Below are positions 23,176 to 37,555 of a DNA stretch of 64,000 bases, piece after piece. The notes under the pieces are model-generated. The model saw only the letters and a program-made list of their open reading frames with translations. It made no database searches and was not told the DNA's origin. This stretch comes from Sabellastarte sp. h YS-2021. Lineage: Eukaryota; Annelida; Polychaeta; Sabellida; Sabellidae. The translations under genes and the position numbers were made by a program. The stretch is from positions 28,455,464-28,519,463 of the forward strand of contig OZ024929.1 in assembly GCA_964017235.1 (NCBI GenBank), in the 5' to 3' direction. How positions within the stretch are numbered: the first letter of the stretch is position 1; every line of letters begins with the position of its first letter.

Positions 23176-24733
23176 ACAATGCCACTGAGGGTGTCCCTAT
23201 ATTCTGTTAGTGCATTTGATTATAATTATTTGGTTTGCAACATGGGTACCATGAAAATGTCAGCCAACTTGGGCTATAACTTTTTTGAATAGTTTAAAAC
23301 TTAGTTAAGCCAAACTTAAGCTCAGACAAAAGTCGCAGAATAGACTTGGTTCAGCCATCATAATTGGGTGTTATCCTACCCCTGGTTTTGTGACATTCAT
23401 TATTAAAGTTGGGCTGGCAAGCACAGTTAGATTAATCTCATGCAGAGTAGAAAACCAGGAACATGTTTCATGAGAAGAAGAAAGAAATTAGTACATTTTA
23501 TTGTGTTAATACATCCTATCCAATGGACAATTGCTAATCTGGTTGGTGCAGACTGGCCCGCCAAACGACAGAAAAAGCAGCTGGGCCGGCCTAGTAGTAC
23601 CGTGCACTTGCCAGGTGGCTCACCGTACTTCCTTCCTGTCTAGACAGCGTGAAGTCATGGCATCTTTTTTGTTTGGCGCGTGTACTGTGCAGATGGATTT
23701 TTGGTAGCTGTGAATTTTTGAGGATATTTGTTGGAATATTGCTTGTTTGACTTTTTGATTAGTAAATGGATAATTGTCAGTGTATTGAAGAATATGGCTT
23801 AACCTTGACAGAAGCGTGGAGGATGTGGCCACCTTATGGCTGGGTTTGATTCCCATCTTTTTATGCCAGAGGCAGAGACAAGGGCAAAGGGAAGGACCTA
23901 TGCGTGGAGAATCCGCAGTGCACTGACTGTAAGTTCTGCTATATACTCACTGCTGAGCAACGTTCCCAGCTTTCAGCCCCTTCCTATAAGATTAAGAAGG
24001 AAAAGCGTGAGGCAAGGAAAGATACTTTGGCCACCCCCAGTAAAGACAACGTGGACTCACTCAGTCGCTCCCTTGTGGACCCGGCATCTGTGTCGGTAAT
24101 AGGGGCAGTGGATGGCCAAGGGACACTGCAGTCTCCTTGTTTTAGTAAGCCAGCTGAAAAGAAACAAAAGAAGGTGGAAAAAGAGAAAGCGTCAACTTAT
24201 AAAACCAAGCCATCTACAGACAAGCCGTAGAAGACTTCAGACAATCCGGCAATAATTTCCACTGATTTCAAGATTGCTGAACTGAACCAGAAATGGTCTG
24301 ACCGCTTCAACAGATTAGAAGCATTACTAATGGCAAGGACACTGAACAGGGAGCCTACCTTCCAGACTGTTAAAATTGTACCTAGTCATTCTCCACAACC
24401 CTTTTATCAAGCCGGCCGACCGACCTACTCAGTTGACACCAAGCAGCTTGGACTCCAAGCTCTACAGATTTGCATGGAACCAACACCTCTGCTGCAAAGC
24501 ATCATTATACCAGCAAATCCCACACTGACAGGCCTCGCTCCAACTGAGCAAGGACTTCAGATATCTCCAGCACCGAACCCCCTGTTTTACACAGGCAGGC
24601 TACCAGCCAGGAATCAACCAAACAGACCAGGAAAGACAGTATCTCAGTATGGAGTCTGATGTCGAAAGTGAACAGTCGGACCGACCTCCAGTTGATATCT
24701 ATATGTTGAGGAAGGTGAGTCATCAGATCAGGA

Positions 24734-25457
24734 CCTGGGGCCGGTTTCATGAAAGGACTTAAGTCTGGTCTCAGGCTCAAATCTGAGACTTTGGGCTCAA
24801 ATGTTGTAAATATTTTGCTGAGTCTGTGGACTCAGACTCAAAGCATTTCACAAACAGGCTCAACTTAAGATTTGGCTCAGTCATGGGCTCAATTTTGAGC
24901 CCACCAAGGAGGTGTCTCAAATTTTGAGTCCAAAGTTTGTCATCCAAATACTTGTGTATAAAGCAATATAATTTGCATGAAAATGAATTTGTTGAATCTT
25001 GAAATATTATATTTTTATTTTGCTTACTAATTACATCTACATATTCAATATTCATAATAAAAAAAGTCAATTGAATTGACATGCTTTTTTGATCGTTGTC
25101 AAGTGAATAGTTACAAGAGGGGACTCAAAGCTTGACTCGGTCTCAGTTGAGTCTCAAACAATTGGCTTGTTACCAATAATATTATATCAATTTTTTTTTA
25201 TGTGTTATCAGCGTTAATACAATTTAAATTGATATTGACCATGAAATAAATGCACTTGCATAAAAAACAAACCAAGGAAGTGTCTTAAATGAAATTTAAA
25301 AGTTGAGACTATGACTTGAGACCAGTCTCAGCTGATCCACCTTTTGTGAAATCCATTTGAGCTAAAAACTCAGCCGAGACAAAAGTCTCAGATTTGAGAC
25401 CCAGACTCAGCCCAAAACTGGTCTCAAACTGAGACTTTTTATGAAACCGGCCCCAGG
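24734..25457. mobile_element. MITE with perfect 17-bp CCTGGGGCCGGTTTCAT ends
   Basis: The left end CCTGGGGCCGGTTTCAT and the right end are exact inverted copies over 17 bp. The 724-bp body has no coding capacity and is filled with short palindromic pieces around GAGTC, GGGCTCAAAT and TGAGACT. It interrupts the gag-like part of DIRS element C, whose similarity to element A resumes right after it. AGGA occurs on both sides and might be a target duplication, but it overlaps the terminal bases, so I leave this open. Confidence 0.8.
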
Positions 25458-28400
25458 ATGTTACTGTTGCAGACCCCGACCAATCCCTCTGTGAAGAACA
25501 GACATACAGAGAGACTATGAGGGGGATTCGTTCCCACATGGTGTTGTCACACATCCCGGACACTTCTGCTGCTATCTCTGACGACAACCCGTTTGCTGGT
25601 GCGAAGGCACAAGCTCCTGGTAAAGTCTCTGTTCAGATGCCTACCGATGATTGGTGTGCAGGAAGTTAAAGAAGCTGAATCTCACCTTGATTGGAGGATA
25701 TCATTCTGAGGCCAGTGGCCTGCTTAAAGATCAGTTTCTCTGACCAGCGAAGTCCCAAACCAAGTGGTACAGGCTGTTTTCCAACCAGAAGGGTGACTCC
25801 ACTGCTGTGTCATCAGGATTGCCAGACAAGCCAGATTCGCCTCCACCTCACTGACCTTGCGCCACATCTCTCAAGAGAACTTGCCAACATGGAAGAACTT
25901 GAGTTCGTGTAATCAGGGCAAGAGAAGCAAGGGAAAGGCCTCTCGCTCTTCTTCCCAACCACTGTCTGAGCAGAAGTCTTGGGGCTGCTGGGCTGCTGGC
26001 CTGGGAGAAAACAGACAGTAAATTGTGTTGCATCTTCAGAGGCTCCCAGAAGGACATTAGACATTCAGACACCACAGTCTCAAGTTGTAAATCATGCACT
26101 TTCTGCAATAGGACATTCACAAAAGAAAGATATAGGTCCCGTCAATTTAAATTGTTTTCAGTAGAAAGAATTAAAGTATGTGAAAGATGTCTCTTGTGCC
26201 GTTCAATTGTCTTTTGTCCAACCTGTAGCAAATGTCCAAGCTGTTGCATTAGATCTACCTGTAGGGTCAAGACTGCAAAGTTTTTGGAAAACTTGGGAAA
26301 CTCTGGGGCTGGTCCGAAAGTTCTAAACATACTGAAACAAGGCTACATCCTCCTCTTTCGGGTCCGGCCAAACTTGACAAGGTCACAGACTGTCATAAGC
26401 TGCTATGTCAATCCTCACAGGAACCTCTAGCTACTCGAGGCATTGCATCAGCTTATGGCCAAAAATGCAGTAGAATTAGTCCACAATCAAAAATCTCTGG
26501 GGTTTTCAACAGACTTTTCTTGGCTCCAAAGCCAAACAAGCGTTGGAGACCCATACTGGACCTGAGCAACTAAATCTTTTACTCAAGGCGAAAAAATTCA
26601 AAATTGAGACACCGGAAACCATCAGAACATCCCTCCAACAAGGGGAGTGGGTTACCTCACTAGATATCAAGGACGCCTACTTCCACATACCGATACAGGA
26701 AAAATCCAGGAAATGTCCGAGATTTCACATCCAGGGTCGGACATACCAGTTCAAGGCACTGCTATTTGGACTCTCCACAGCACTCATGGAGTTCACTGTA
26801 GTAGCAAAGGAGGTGAAAATGATGGCCATGCAAAAGGGTATGAGGATCCACCCAATACCTAGATGACTAGTTAGTGAGAGCCAGATCCCACCAAGTTTGT
26901 CTCCAGCATACTCAGGAACTAGTAGGGATTTGTCAGAAATAAGGTTGGATGGTGAACTTCGAGAAATCAGAGCTACAACCAAAACAAGTCAAACCAGTTC
27001 GACCTCAAATGTGGCAGGGTCTGGCCAACACGGGACCTGTGGCAGAACCTTCAACAAAAGATACCGGATCTTCTATCTCAACCAGCTTGTCTGGTCTGTC
27101 AGTTCAAGTCCTTAATAGGTTTGCTAACAGCCACAGAGAAGCAAGTTCACCTAGGCCGTCCAGACATGAGACCCATACAGTGGCATCTCAAAAACAACTA
27201 GAGAGTACCAGAGTCCCTGGTAAACCCTTACCAAGGTCGCTCCACCCATATCTAAAATAGTGGCTGAAAGAAAGCAATGTGCTTCATGGTCAACCATTAC
27301 ACCCAATAAAACATGCTCTTCAGATCTTTACAGATGCATCAAAAGAAAAGTGGGGCAATCACTTAAACGAGCATACTGCAAGAGGAACCTGGTCACTGCA
27401 TGCCAGAAAGCAAGCTGCATATAAACTACCTGGAACTGAAGGTGCTATTTTTGGCCCTAAAAGAGTTCCAAGACTTCTGCTCAGACAAGATAGTTCTTGT
27501 TGCAACCGACAACACCACAGTGGGGTCATACATAAACAAGGAAGGAGGCATGAGGTCAGGCTCGCTGTGTGCTCTACTGTGGAGAATCTTGACCTGGTGT
27601 ACCAGGAAACAAGTAACTCTCAAAGTCGGACACATTCCAGGCCGGCTGAATGTAGTAGCAGACAAGTTATCCAGGCTAGGCAAGACCATCGAAACAGAAT
27701 GGTCTCTCTTTCCGGAGGTCTTCCAATCAATATGCAGCAGGTGGCACCAACCTCAAGTAGACTTATTTGCCACGAGGTTCAACAAGTTACCTCTGTGTCA
27801 CCAGTACCAGATCCCCTGGCATGGGCAGTGGACCCACTCAGTCTGCCATGGGATGATCTGGATGCATATGCCTTCCCACCAGCCGCCATCTGGTCAAAGT
27901 GGTGGAGAAGTTGCAGGACCACCCATGCAGAAGGATCATTCTGATTGCTCCAGGGTGGCCCAACATGCCTTGGTTTTGGGATCTAGTGGTCATTTCCAGC
28001 CAGATCCCGCTAAGTCTGCCCAATCTTCTCAACCTGCTAACACAGCCCTTCAACCAGATCCCTCACAGAACTCTGACCAAACTAAATCTCCATGCATGGC
28101 ACCTAGAGCCTCATCAATCAAGGAGCAGGGTTTCTCTGAGGCAGTTGCAGCAAGAATTGAGGCTTCTCAAAGAGGATCAACTAGATCAGTCTATGAGGCA
28201 AAGTGGACCATTTTTACAAAGTGATGCCTCAGAAATCAGGTGGACTTCAAGGCACCCCCTGTAAAGTCAGTAGCCGACTTCCTACTGTACCTGTTCTAGG
28301 ACAGGAAGTTACAGCCAAGTACCATTGGTGGCTATAGATCAGCCATTGCTGGCAAACTAGGGAATTCACCCATTAATGTCAGCAAAGATGAGAATCTCAC

Positions 28401-28652
28401 TTATCACCTGTATAGTTTCCACAGAGACAGACCTAAAGGTAGGAGGGGCATCAAGCAGACTGGTCTACTTTATCCTTGTACCCCTCACCCAGCTTTCTTT
28501 TCAAGAACCAGCTGGCCAAAGAGGGTCCAGATAGTGTGGCCCCAGTGGTTATAGCAGCCCTGGCCCCTACTCTGGATAAGTCACTCAAGTCTGATATGGG
28601 TCCCTGTGCCCAGTCAGAGCACTACGCTACTATTTGGACAGGACCTCATACC

Positions 28653-28841
28653 TCAGGCAGAACAAGGCCAAAGTCAAAGTCAAAGTTGGGGTTTAACGTC
28701 CCGTTCAACAGCCAGGGTCATATTGGGACAGGTCCTCAGCATTGCCACTTGTGGGACTCGAACCCACATAGGTGACAGCCTATGATTAGATGCCAAACTT
28801 GCTAACCACTAGGCCACCGAGGACCTTCAGGCAGAACAAGG
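28653..28841 (-). mobile_element. tRNA-headed SINE with perfect 15-bp target duplication
   Basis: The 159-bp body at 28,668-28,826 is flanked by TCAGGCAGAACAAGG at 28,653-28,667 and 28,827-28,841. Read on the minus strand it starts TCCTCGGTGGCCTAGTGGTT (A-box region) and has GGGTTCGAGTCCCAC (B-box), a tRNA-like RNA polymerase III promoter. It then contains ACGGGACGTTAAACC and ends in TTTGACTTTGAC repeats. The GGACGTTAAAC segment is a conserved SINE domain I associate with molluscs and other invertebrates. The perfect duplication indicates a recent insertion into an already old DIRS copy. Confidence 0.92.
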
Positions 28842-29119
28842 AGTTGGTCTTTGTCTCGTTCAAGAAAGAGTTTGACAAGGACATCTTACCTGCCACTATC
28901 TGACCAAGAGGCCCTCACTGTTCATGACCATGATTTGAGGACATTTGCTGCTTCCAATGCCTTCCAATCAGGAATCTCCTTGGAACAAATTTTGTCAGCC
29001 TACCATTGGAAATCACACAACACCTTCACTCAGTTCTATCTAAAGGATGTGGCTTTGGCTGATTCAGAGCTCTACCACTTGGGACCAGTAGTGGCTGCTC
29101 AGCAGATCCACCAGTAGCC

Positions 29120-29845
29120 CATGTTATTGAGGAGACTTGTACATATGTATATAATTGTACATATATATATATATATATATAAATCATAAAAAGGACCAAA
29201 AAAGTGACATGCTTCCTTTGAGAGGTTTATTTCTTTATGGGACTGAACTCATCCCTCTCTTCCCCTTCCTCAGAGGAGGTCTGCTAAAACGGGGGGGGGG
29301 GGCAGTGTCGGCATATCTACGGGTAACCGGATGTTGGCAACCGACCTTGGCCTTATTGGGGGTTTCTGACTCTGGATCAACCCAGGCTTGGGAAAAATTT
29401 GTTAGTTTTGTTAATTTGTTTATGAGTTCTCTTTAGTCCCTAGTAACTTACCTGCCAACCAAGTGGTAGTTATTCGGCAATTGTCCATTAGATAGGATTG
29501 ATAGGATGCAATAAAATTGCAAATTCAATAAGTAAATTAAATTTTTATCAGTTAATACCCTATTCAATGGACACACAAGACCCTCCCAACCAACCCCGCT
29601 ATCAGCTTGCTAGGGGTCTAATAGGTTTAGACAATGAAAAAGATGTCATGACATCATGCTGTCTAGACAGGAAGGAAGTACGATGCGCCACCTGGTGAGT
29701 GCACAGTACTAGGCTGGCCCGGCTGATAGAAACACAGGATGGCTTTTTTTGTTATTTGGTGGGCCGATCTGCGCCGACCGGATTAGCAATTATCCATTGG
29801 TTAGGTTATTAACTTATAAAATTTTAATTAAATTATTAAATATGC
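29120..29845. repeat. DIRS C, 3' region: (TA)n, G tract, internal complementary region, right inverted repeat
   Basis: A short TA run at about 29,160-29,180 is followed by CTTCCTTTGAGAGGTTTATT, a G run of 12 or more near 29,291, and the complementary block CAATTGTCCATTAGATAGGA ... CCTATTCAATGGACAC. The right inverted repeat contains CTGTCTAGACAGGAAGGAAG, matching the left end of C in reverse. Confidence 0.7.
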
Positions 29846-30268
29846 AAAATTCTGTGCAAGGTTCCTTATACCTCACCTGGTACAGTAGCATATAATTTGT
29901 ATAGAGTGAGAGGTACCAGTTAGACACAAGTCCGATGGAGAAAATTTACCCCCTATGTGGGGGGATCATTTCCAACATCTCAGATCCTATCAGGACAGGC
30001 CCTGGTTCCATGTTCAGAATGAGGTCTTGTGTGTGAAATTTGAGATTTGGGGTCAGTTGAGACAAATTTAAATTATGTCTTTATTAACATAAATGGTCTT
30101 TGCTGAAATCAAGCTAGGATCAGTTTTGACTCTTTCTTAAAAAGAAAGTTTTTGTATTATATAATTCACAACATAATCATATAGCATCAATTTACATAAA
30201 TAAAATTCTGTCAACTGTTTTTTTTTTTCATTTGTATGCTGCTTGATCTATTTCTCTGTTGCTATGCA
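29846..30268. other. Non-coding stretch
   Basis: AT-rich sequence without a recognised gene. No repeat with clear ends is visible. Confidence 0.4.
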
Positions 30269-31111
30269 AGGGCCATATTCACGTGAAGGATCAAGCTCAA
30301 GTTGAGCCAAAAAATCAGCTGAATTTGAGATAAAAGATGGATTATGATTAACTTTATATTCATAAAGAATTCGAGCTGATTTCTGGCTAATCTGTTAGAT
30401 TAAGCTTAATCCAGCAAGGCAGGTGGTTTGAATTTTGAAAAAGTGCATGCCCATCAGTATTACTGCTCAGCTTTATGAATACTGATTTTTGAACCAATTC
30501 CGAGTAGATCAATTTTTATCAAAAGTTAGGATAATTTTCCACTAAACTTCATCCATCTTTGAGAATATGGCCCAAGTCAGACAGCTGCTACAAGTCTCAA
30601 AGTGCTTTTGAAATCCCCAAATTTTGGCAATTTATTGTGACAAAGTTATGGTGAAGTTTTCCTTCATGTTATAAATTATTTCCAGTTAACTTAGTTAAAA
30701 ACCATATAAACAAATAAATCAAAAACAGGTATCTTAGATTAAATAAAATAAGGCTGGAGACTTTTAATTACCAGACTATGTAAGACAAAATTGTACCAGT
30801 ATTATTAGGTTTGAAATTACACGAGAAAGTTTTTCTTTTGTTAAAAGTGTCCATTATATTTCACTATTGGCCACTTTGTGATTTTGACCATAAATAGAAG
30901 TCTTTTAGCACATTTCCAAAGAAACCCTTTTACACTTATTTCAACTAAAATGATCACAAAAACTAAAAAAAAAATACACTGCCAAAAGTTGAGCCAAAAA
31001 TTAGTTCAACTTCTTTGTGAATACTAACTTGATCCGGATCCATTTTTCAGCTCAAGTTAAGCCAAAAATCAGCTCAAGTTGAGCTTGATCCCTTTTGTGA
31101 ATACGGCCCAG
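30269..31111. mobile_element. Palindrome-rich MITE with GGGCC(A/G)TATTCAC ends
   Basis: The left end GGGCCATATTCACGTGAAGG and the right end, reverse-complemented GGGCCGTATTCACAAAAGGG, continue into a shared GATCAAGCTCAA, giving about 30-40 bp of imperfect inverted repeat. TCAAGTTGAGC-type palindromes recur just inside both ends. A further end-like motif (GAATATGGCCC) at about 30,560-30,571 suggests two overlapping or nested copies. No coding capacity. The ends resemble those of the 24,734 MITE (GGGCCGGTTTCAT). Confidence 0.65.
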
Positions 31112-31983
31112 GTGCTGTAAAACCTATATATTTAACATGCAATCACAGGGAATCGAGAGCCAAATGATTAAATGTCAAACTTGTTGACCATTTTGGCCAC
31201 TTCTGTCTTCATTTGATGAAATATTCTTAAGTGACCTCACAGTACCATTGTGTAATTTAATGAACCTAATCAATCAGAAAAAGAAGACATCGGAAATGTA
31301 AAAAAAGACCCTCACGACTGAGTAAAACATGGAACAATTAATGTCCTATTAATTACCCTGACCACATACATTGAATGCTTAAATATAAAATTACTGTTTC
31401 CCGTTCAGTGTGCTGAGTTCAGATGGTGTACATAAGGATGGGCATTCAAAACTGTAAAATTTTTAATATTTTATTTTATCTTTAAGTTCAGTTTATTCAG
31501 AATAACTTATAAATGTTACATGGAGTATGTTTACATATTTAAAGTAGGTACAACGTGTGAAGAAATAATGTTTGTCTGAAACCTTATATTACTAATTCTT
31601 ATTCCTTGTTGACAAATTGCATCTTGTGTCGCAAGTGCTCTGTGACCTTTTCAAAAAAATAAACGTGGTTATGAAAGTAGGTGTGCTGGGAAAAGAAGCC
31701 ACACCTCCGTGTGTGTGTGTCATGTGATGTAAACACTCTTCTGACAGAATATATTCACGTGTAAACAAGTAGGTCAACATGCTTTGATCATGTGAAATCT
31801 TTGGTTTGATTGGCTAGAGATATGAATCAGCTGTAATTTCATTGGACAAAAGATACTACACCCACAAATTTCCCGGTAAGGTCAAGGTTTGTTATGACAC
31901 ACACCCAAATGCGTGGTCCATTGTGGTACATTTTGAGTCAAAAACAGAACCAACTTTTTAAGTAAAAGGAGATAAATCGTGAA
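31112..31983. promoter_or_regulatory. Upstream region of the KLF10/11 gene
   Basis: No coding exon is recognised between the MITE and the KLF start codon, so the promoter and 5' UTR should lie here. Elements that can be pointed to by eye are CACGTG at about 31,755, TCATGTGATG near 31,722 and AAGGTCAAGG near 31,880. No TATA box or start site can be assigned with confidence. The faint tRNA-like text near 31,150-31,195 may be a SINE scrap. Confidence 0.35.
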
Positions 31984-34995
<3,012 letters not shown>

Positions 34996-35822
34996 ACAGA
35001 TTTTGCATTTAAATAAAGTCTTGTTTATTGTTCCTTTTACTGCAAGTTTTATATATGGCATTGGTCATATCCTAGTCGTTTTCTCAGTTTCATTAAATCC
35101 ATTGTAGCAGTTGGTTGAAGCAAATTTTCAAAGACATTACATAAACAAATGTTTGGTACAGAGTAAAAATTAATGGTTAAATATATGTTGAATATCTGTT
35201 CATTTACACTTGGTCAACCAACAAAGCTGTCATTAAGGCAAGTATTACATATTTACACAAAAACTTGGAAATGTTTGAGCTTTTCTTATGTAAATAGACT
35301 CTAAACGGTATTATTCAGTTATCACGCTGTCAATAGTATTAATTTCTATGTTGAGATTGTGTATATAAAATATCCAAGGTACATTACAGTTAGAAATATT
35401 CTGAATGTCCCTTTCAGAAATCTTTATTTTTTGATATCCAAGTTAGGATCAGATATTTAAAAAAATACCTGAAACCTGATGTCGAAAGAATATTTTTGTT
35501 GTTGTTGATTAAATAAATGTGTAACCAGTTGTCAAGTAAGGCCATAGAAGTTATTATGGGCCATGGGGTAAAGCTTTACAGTCTTTACTGGTCAAAGTAT
35601 ATTGGAACTGAAGAAATCTCCTTTAGGAGCCTACAATTTCTACCTTACAAATGATTCTGTCATTTCTGGGTTCAAAAGAACACTGAATTTGTATACGTTT
35701 TGGTGTACATTTATACATGTATTTATATTTTGTGTAGTATCAAATACGTCAAGTTTCTTTCAAAAATTTATATGATACTATTTAAATATATTTATACTTT
35801 CTCTTATAAAAGATTCAATAAA
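34996..35822 (+). other. KLF10/11 3' UTR with AATAAA signals
   Basis: AATAAA occurs at about 35,012-35,017 and again at about 35,817-35,822, allowing a short and a long 3' UTR. ATTTA-type and T-rich stretches between them would fit an unstable immediate-early transcript, though that is inference. No repeat is visible in this stretch. Confidence 0.5.
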
Positions 35823-35941
35823 ACTGTATACTGTGAAAATACTTTTAATTTTCGTTTACCAATTTTGGAAAAAGTTTGGATTGTAATTTGTTATTTTTCA
35901 TAAATACTACAGTGCATAGCTTATCACATTGACACTTTGTT

Positions 35942-36330
35942 ATATCCACAGACAAAAGTTGGGGATATACTGGATTCAGGTCCATTGTGCTGCAGCTGTA
36001 TGTTTTGACTTAGCATGTTAAAAAAAAAACAGAAAGAAAGAAAACTTTCATGGACTTCATTCAAACTTGGGTCACACATGTGCTTTGGGCAGGAGAGGAA
36101 CCCTATTTTAAGGTGACCTTAATTCACATCAAATCAAGTTTTGACCACCTTAAGGTCAGAAATAGACCTTTGGCCTGTTAAAGTCCTCTACCTCATAAAC
36201 TGTGGCTCACCCAGCTGAAATTGTTCCCGAGAACAAATGAGACTTTAGGATGAAGTTAAACTGTGTGCGAGGCCCATAAAGACCCCACCTTAAGGCTACC
36301 TGGTGGATACTATGGATTATACATATGTAC
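35942..36330 (+). repeat. Fragment of the ATATCCCCAGAC hairpin family
   Basis: ATATCCACAGACAAAAGTTG and GGATTCAGGTCC match the left end of the element at 41,394, and TATTTTAAGGTGACCTTAA plus CACCTTAAGGTCAGAAAT match its next 250 bp. The terminal hairpin is degraded and the tandem core is absent. The right boundary is approximate. Confidence 0.65.
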
Positions 36331-37058
36331 ACCACCGCTGCAGTGTGTAGAGATTTCACTCTTGCCCCTCTACAGCCTAAGGTATTCTAGGTAGAGTTGT
36401 CAAATTTGCAGGATATGTTCATCAGTTAGTGGTTTTACGATTCGACAGAAAATCGATTCAACGTCTATTTAAAACTTTCGATGTAGAAAATCAATTCTCC
36501 TCTTAAGAATCGATTATGAATCGAAAATAACATTTAAAAGCCACCTAATTTTCCCTTATTGTACAGATATTCAACATTTTATTTTCGTAATATTTGTTTA
36601 CATTATCTGCCATGTTTCTTTCAGTGGTACTTCCTGTTGGTTACAACTAAAACCCGAAATATATGTACGTTTTTAGAAGATCTTTTAATACAAATAAACT
36701 AAGTTCAACCTAAGTTAAATTCAACTTCCAGTCTTCCACTGCTTCATACACAACATGCATCTCATTGTAAATGGAGAATAACGACTTTGGTCATAAATCA
36801 AGTGCAGAGAGCAGTCCTCACTGTAACACTTCAGCAATCTGCCATGAATATTTTTGACAAATTTTGTTGATTAATAAAAATTAAATGCTCACTACATTAT
36901 CATACTTAGAATTGTACAGTATTTAACAAACTATAATTATATGAAATGAATTGATGATACAAATCTGCTTAAAAAGGGGAAGTACATGGAATATTTTTTT
37001 CAAGATGAGAGGAATTTAACAGAATAATTGGAAAACACGTTACAGTAACATATACACA
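36331..37058. other. Non-coding stretch
   Basis: AT-rich sequence. Around 36,430-36,530 several ATCGAT/AATCGATT-containing words recur (GATTCGACAGAAAATCGATT, AATCGATTATGAATCGA), but I cannot define a repeat unit. No gene is seen. Confidence 0.4.
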
Positions 37059-37143
37059 AAAAGGTTCTTCCCGCTGCCCACCCACCCATCCGGACACCAT
37101 GGGTGAAAACAATATCCCGACAGCCCTTAAGGGCTGTGGGGTA
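37059..37143 (-). repeat. Terminus of the CCCCACAGCCC hairpin family, reversed
   Basis: CCATCCGGACACCATGGGTG, AAAACAATATCCCGACAGCC and CTTAAGGGCTGTGGGGTA are the reverse complement of the left end of copy 1 (7930-8000). The hairpin is intact at about 37,113-37,143. The tandem core is not present next to it. Confidence 0.75.
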
Positions 37144-37555
37144 AAAATTAGCCCAAAAAACCCACTTTGACTTTAAAGAAGCTTTGACATTTTGTGGGAA
37201 GTATATTGACCTTTGGATCCACCTTTTGAATTTTTGACCCCTGAGAAACATTTGAGCTTTCCCAAAGATTTTGATGACTTGGAACTTTTAAATATCATGC
37301 AAATTTGTGAGAAAATAATTTTATTTAATAATTTAGAAAAAAAAATTTCCCTCAAAGGTTTATAAATTTGGACTTTTAATGGGGGGACATTTTTACATGA
37401 TTACTTGGGTTGAAGTTTTTCAACAGGGGACTTGTGATTTGGTTTGAATTAGTTTTGAAAGTTGTTGGAAATCGATTAGATGTTTGTAAATTTGAGTGTC
37501 ACTAACTTTAATAAAAGTTCTTGGAATAATTGGTTAGTCCTGAAAAGGACTGATG
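37144..37555. other. Non-coding stretch
   Basis: No gene or bounded repeat is recognised. Minus-strand open frames at 37,000-37,355 run through the repeat terminus and are chance frames. Confidence 0.4.

Larger units (their letters stand above)
23494..29845 (+). mobile_element. DIRS-like element C (same subfamily as A)
   Basis: The left end TTTTATTGTGTTAATACATC and right end (...AATTAAATTATTAAATATG) carry inverted repeats around CCTATCCAATGGACAATTGC. An internal complementary region lies at about 29,480-29,575. Gag-like (23,840-25,960), RT/RNase H/methyltransferase-like (26,270-28,060) and recombinase (28,090-29,115) parts are present in order. A 724-bp MITE sits in the gag-like part and a 159-bp SINE in the recombinase part. 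The element is badly broken, with roughly ten or more breaks, and looks older than A. Confidence 0.82.

Noticed and set aside
28668-28826. A tRNA gene on the minus strand
   Set aside because: The A and B boxes are present, but there is no clean cloverleaf with an acceptor stem; a SINE body and tail follow and a target duplication flanks it, so it is a SINE head.
31140-31200. A third SINE copy upstream of the KLF gene
   Set aside because: Faint similarity to the tRNA-like head only (GAATCGAGAGCC, CTTGTTGACCA); no body, tail or duplication could be identified.
36430-36530. A cluster of ATCGAT-containing words as a regulatory array
   Set aside because: Only a few imperfect occurrences are seen, with no regular spacing, so this is within what AT-rich sequence gives by chance.
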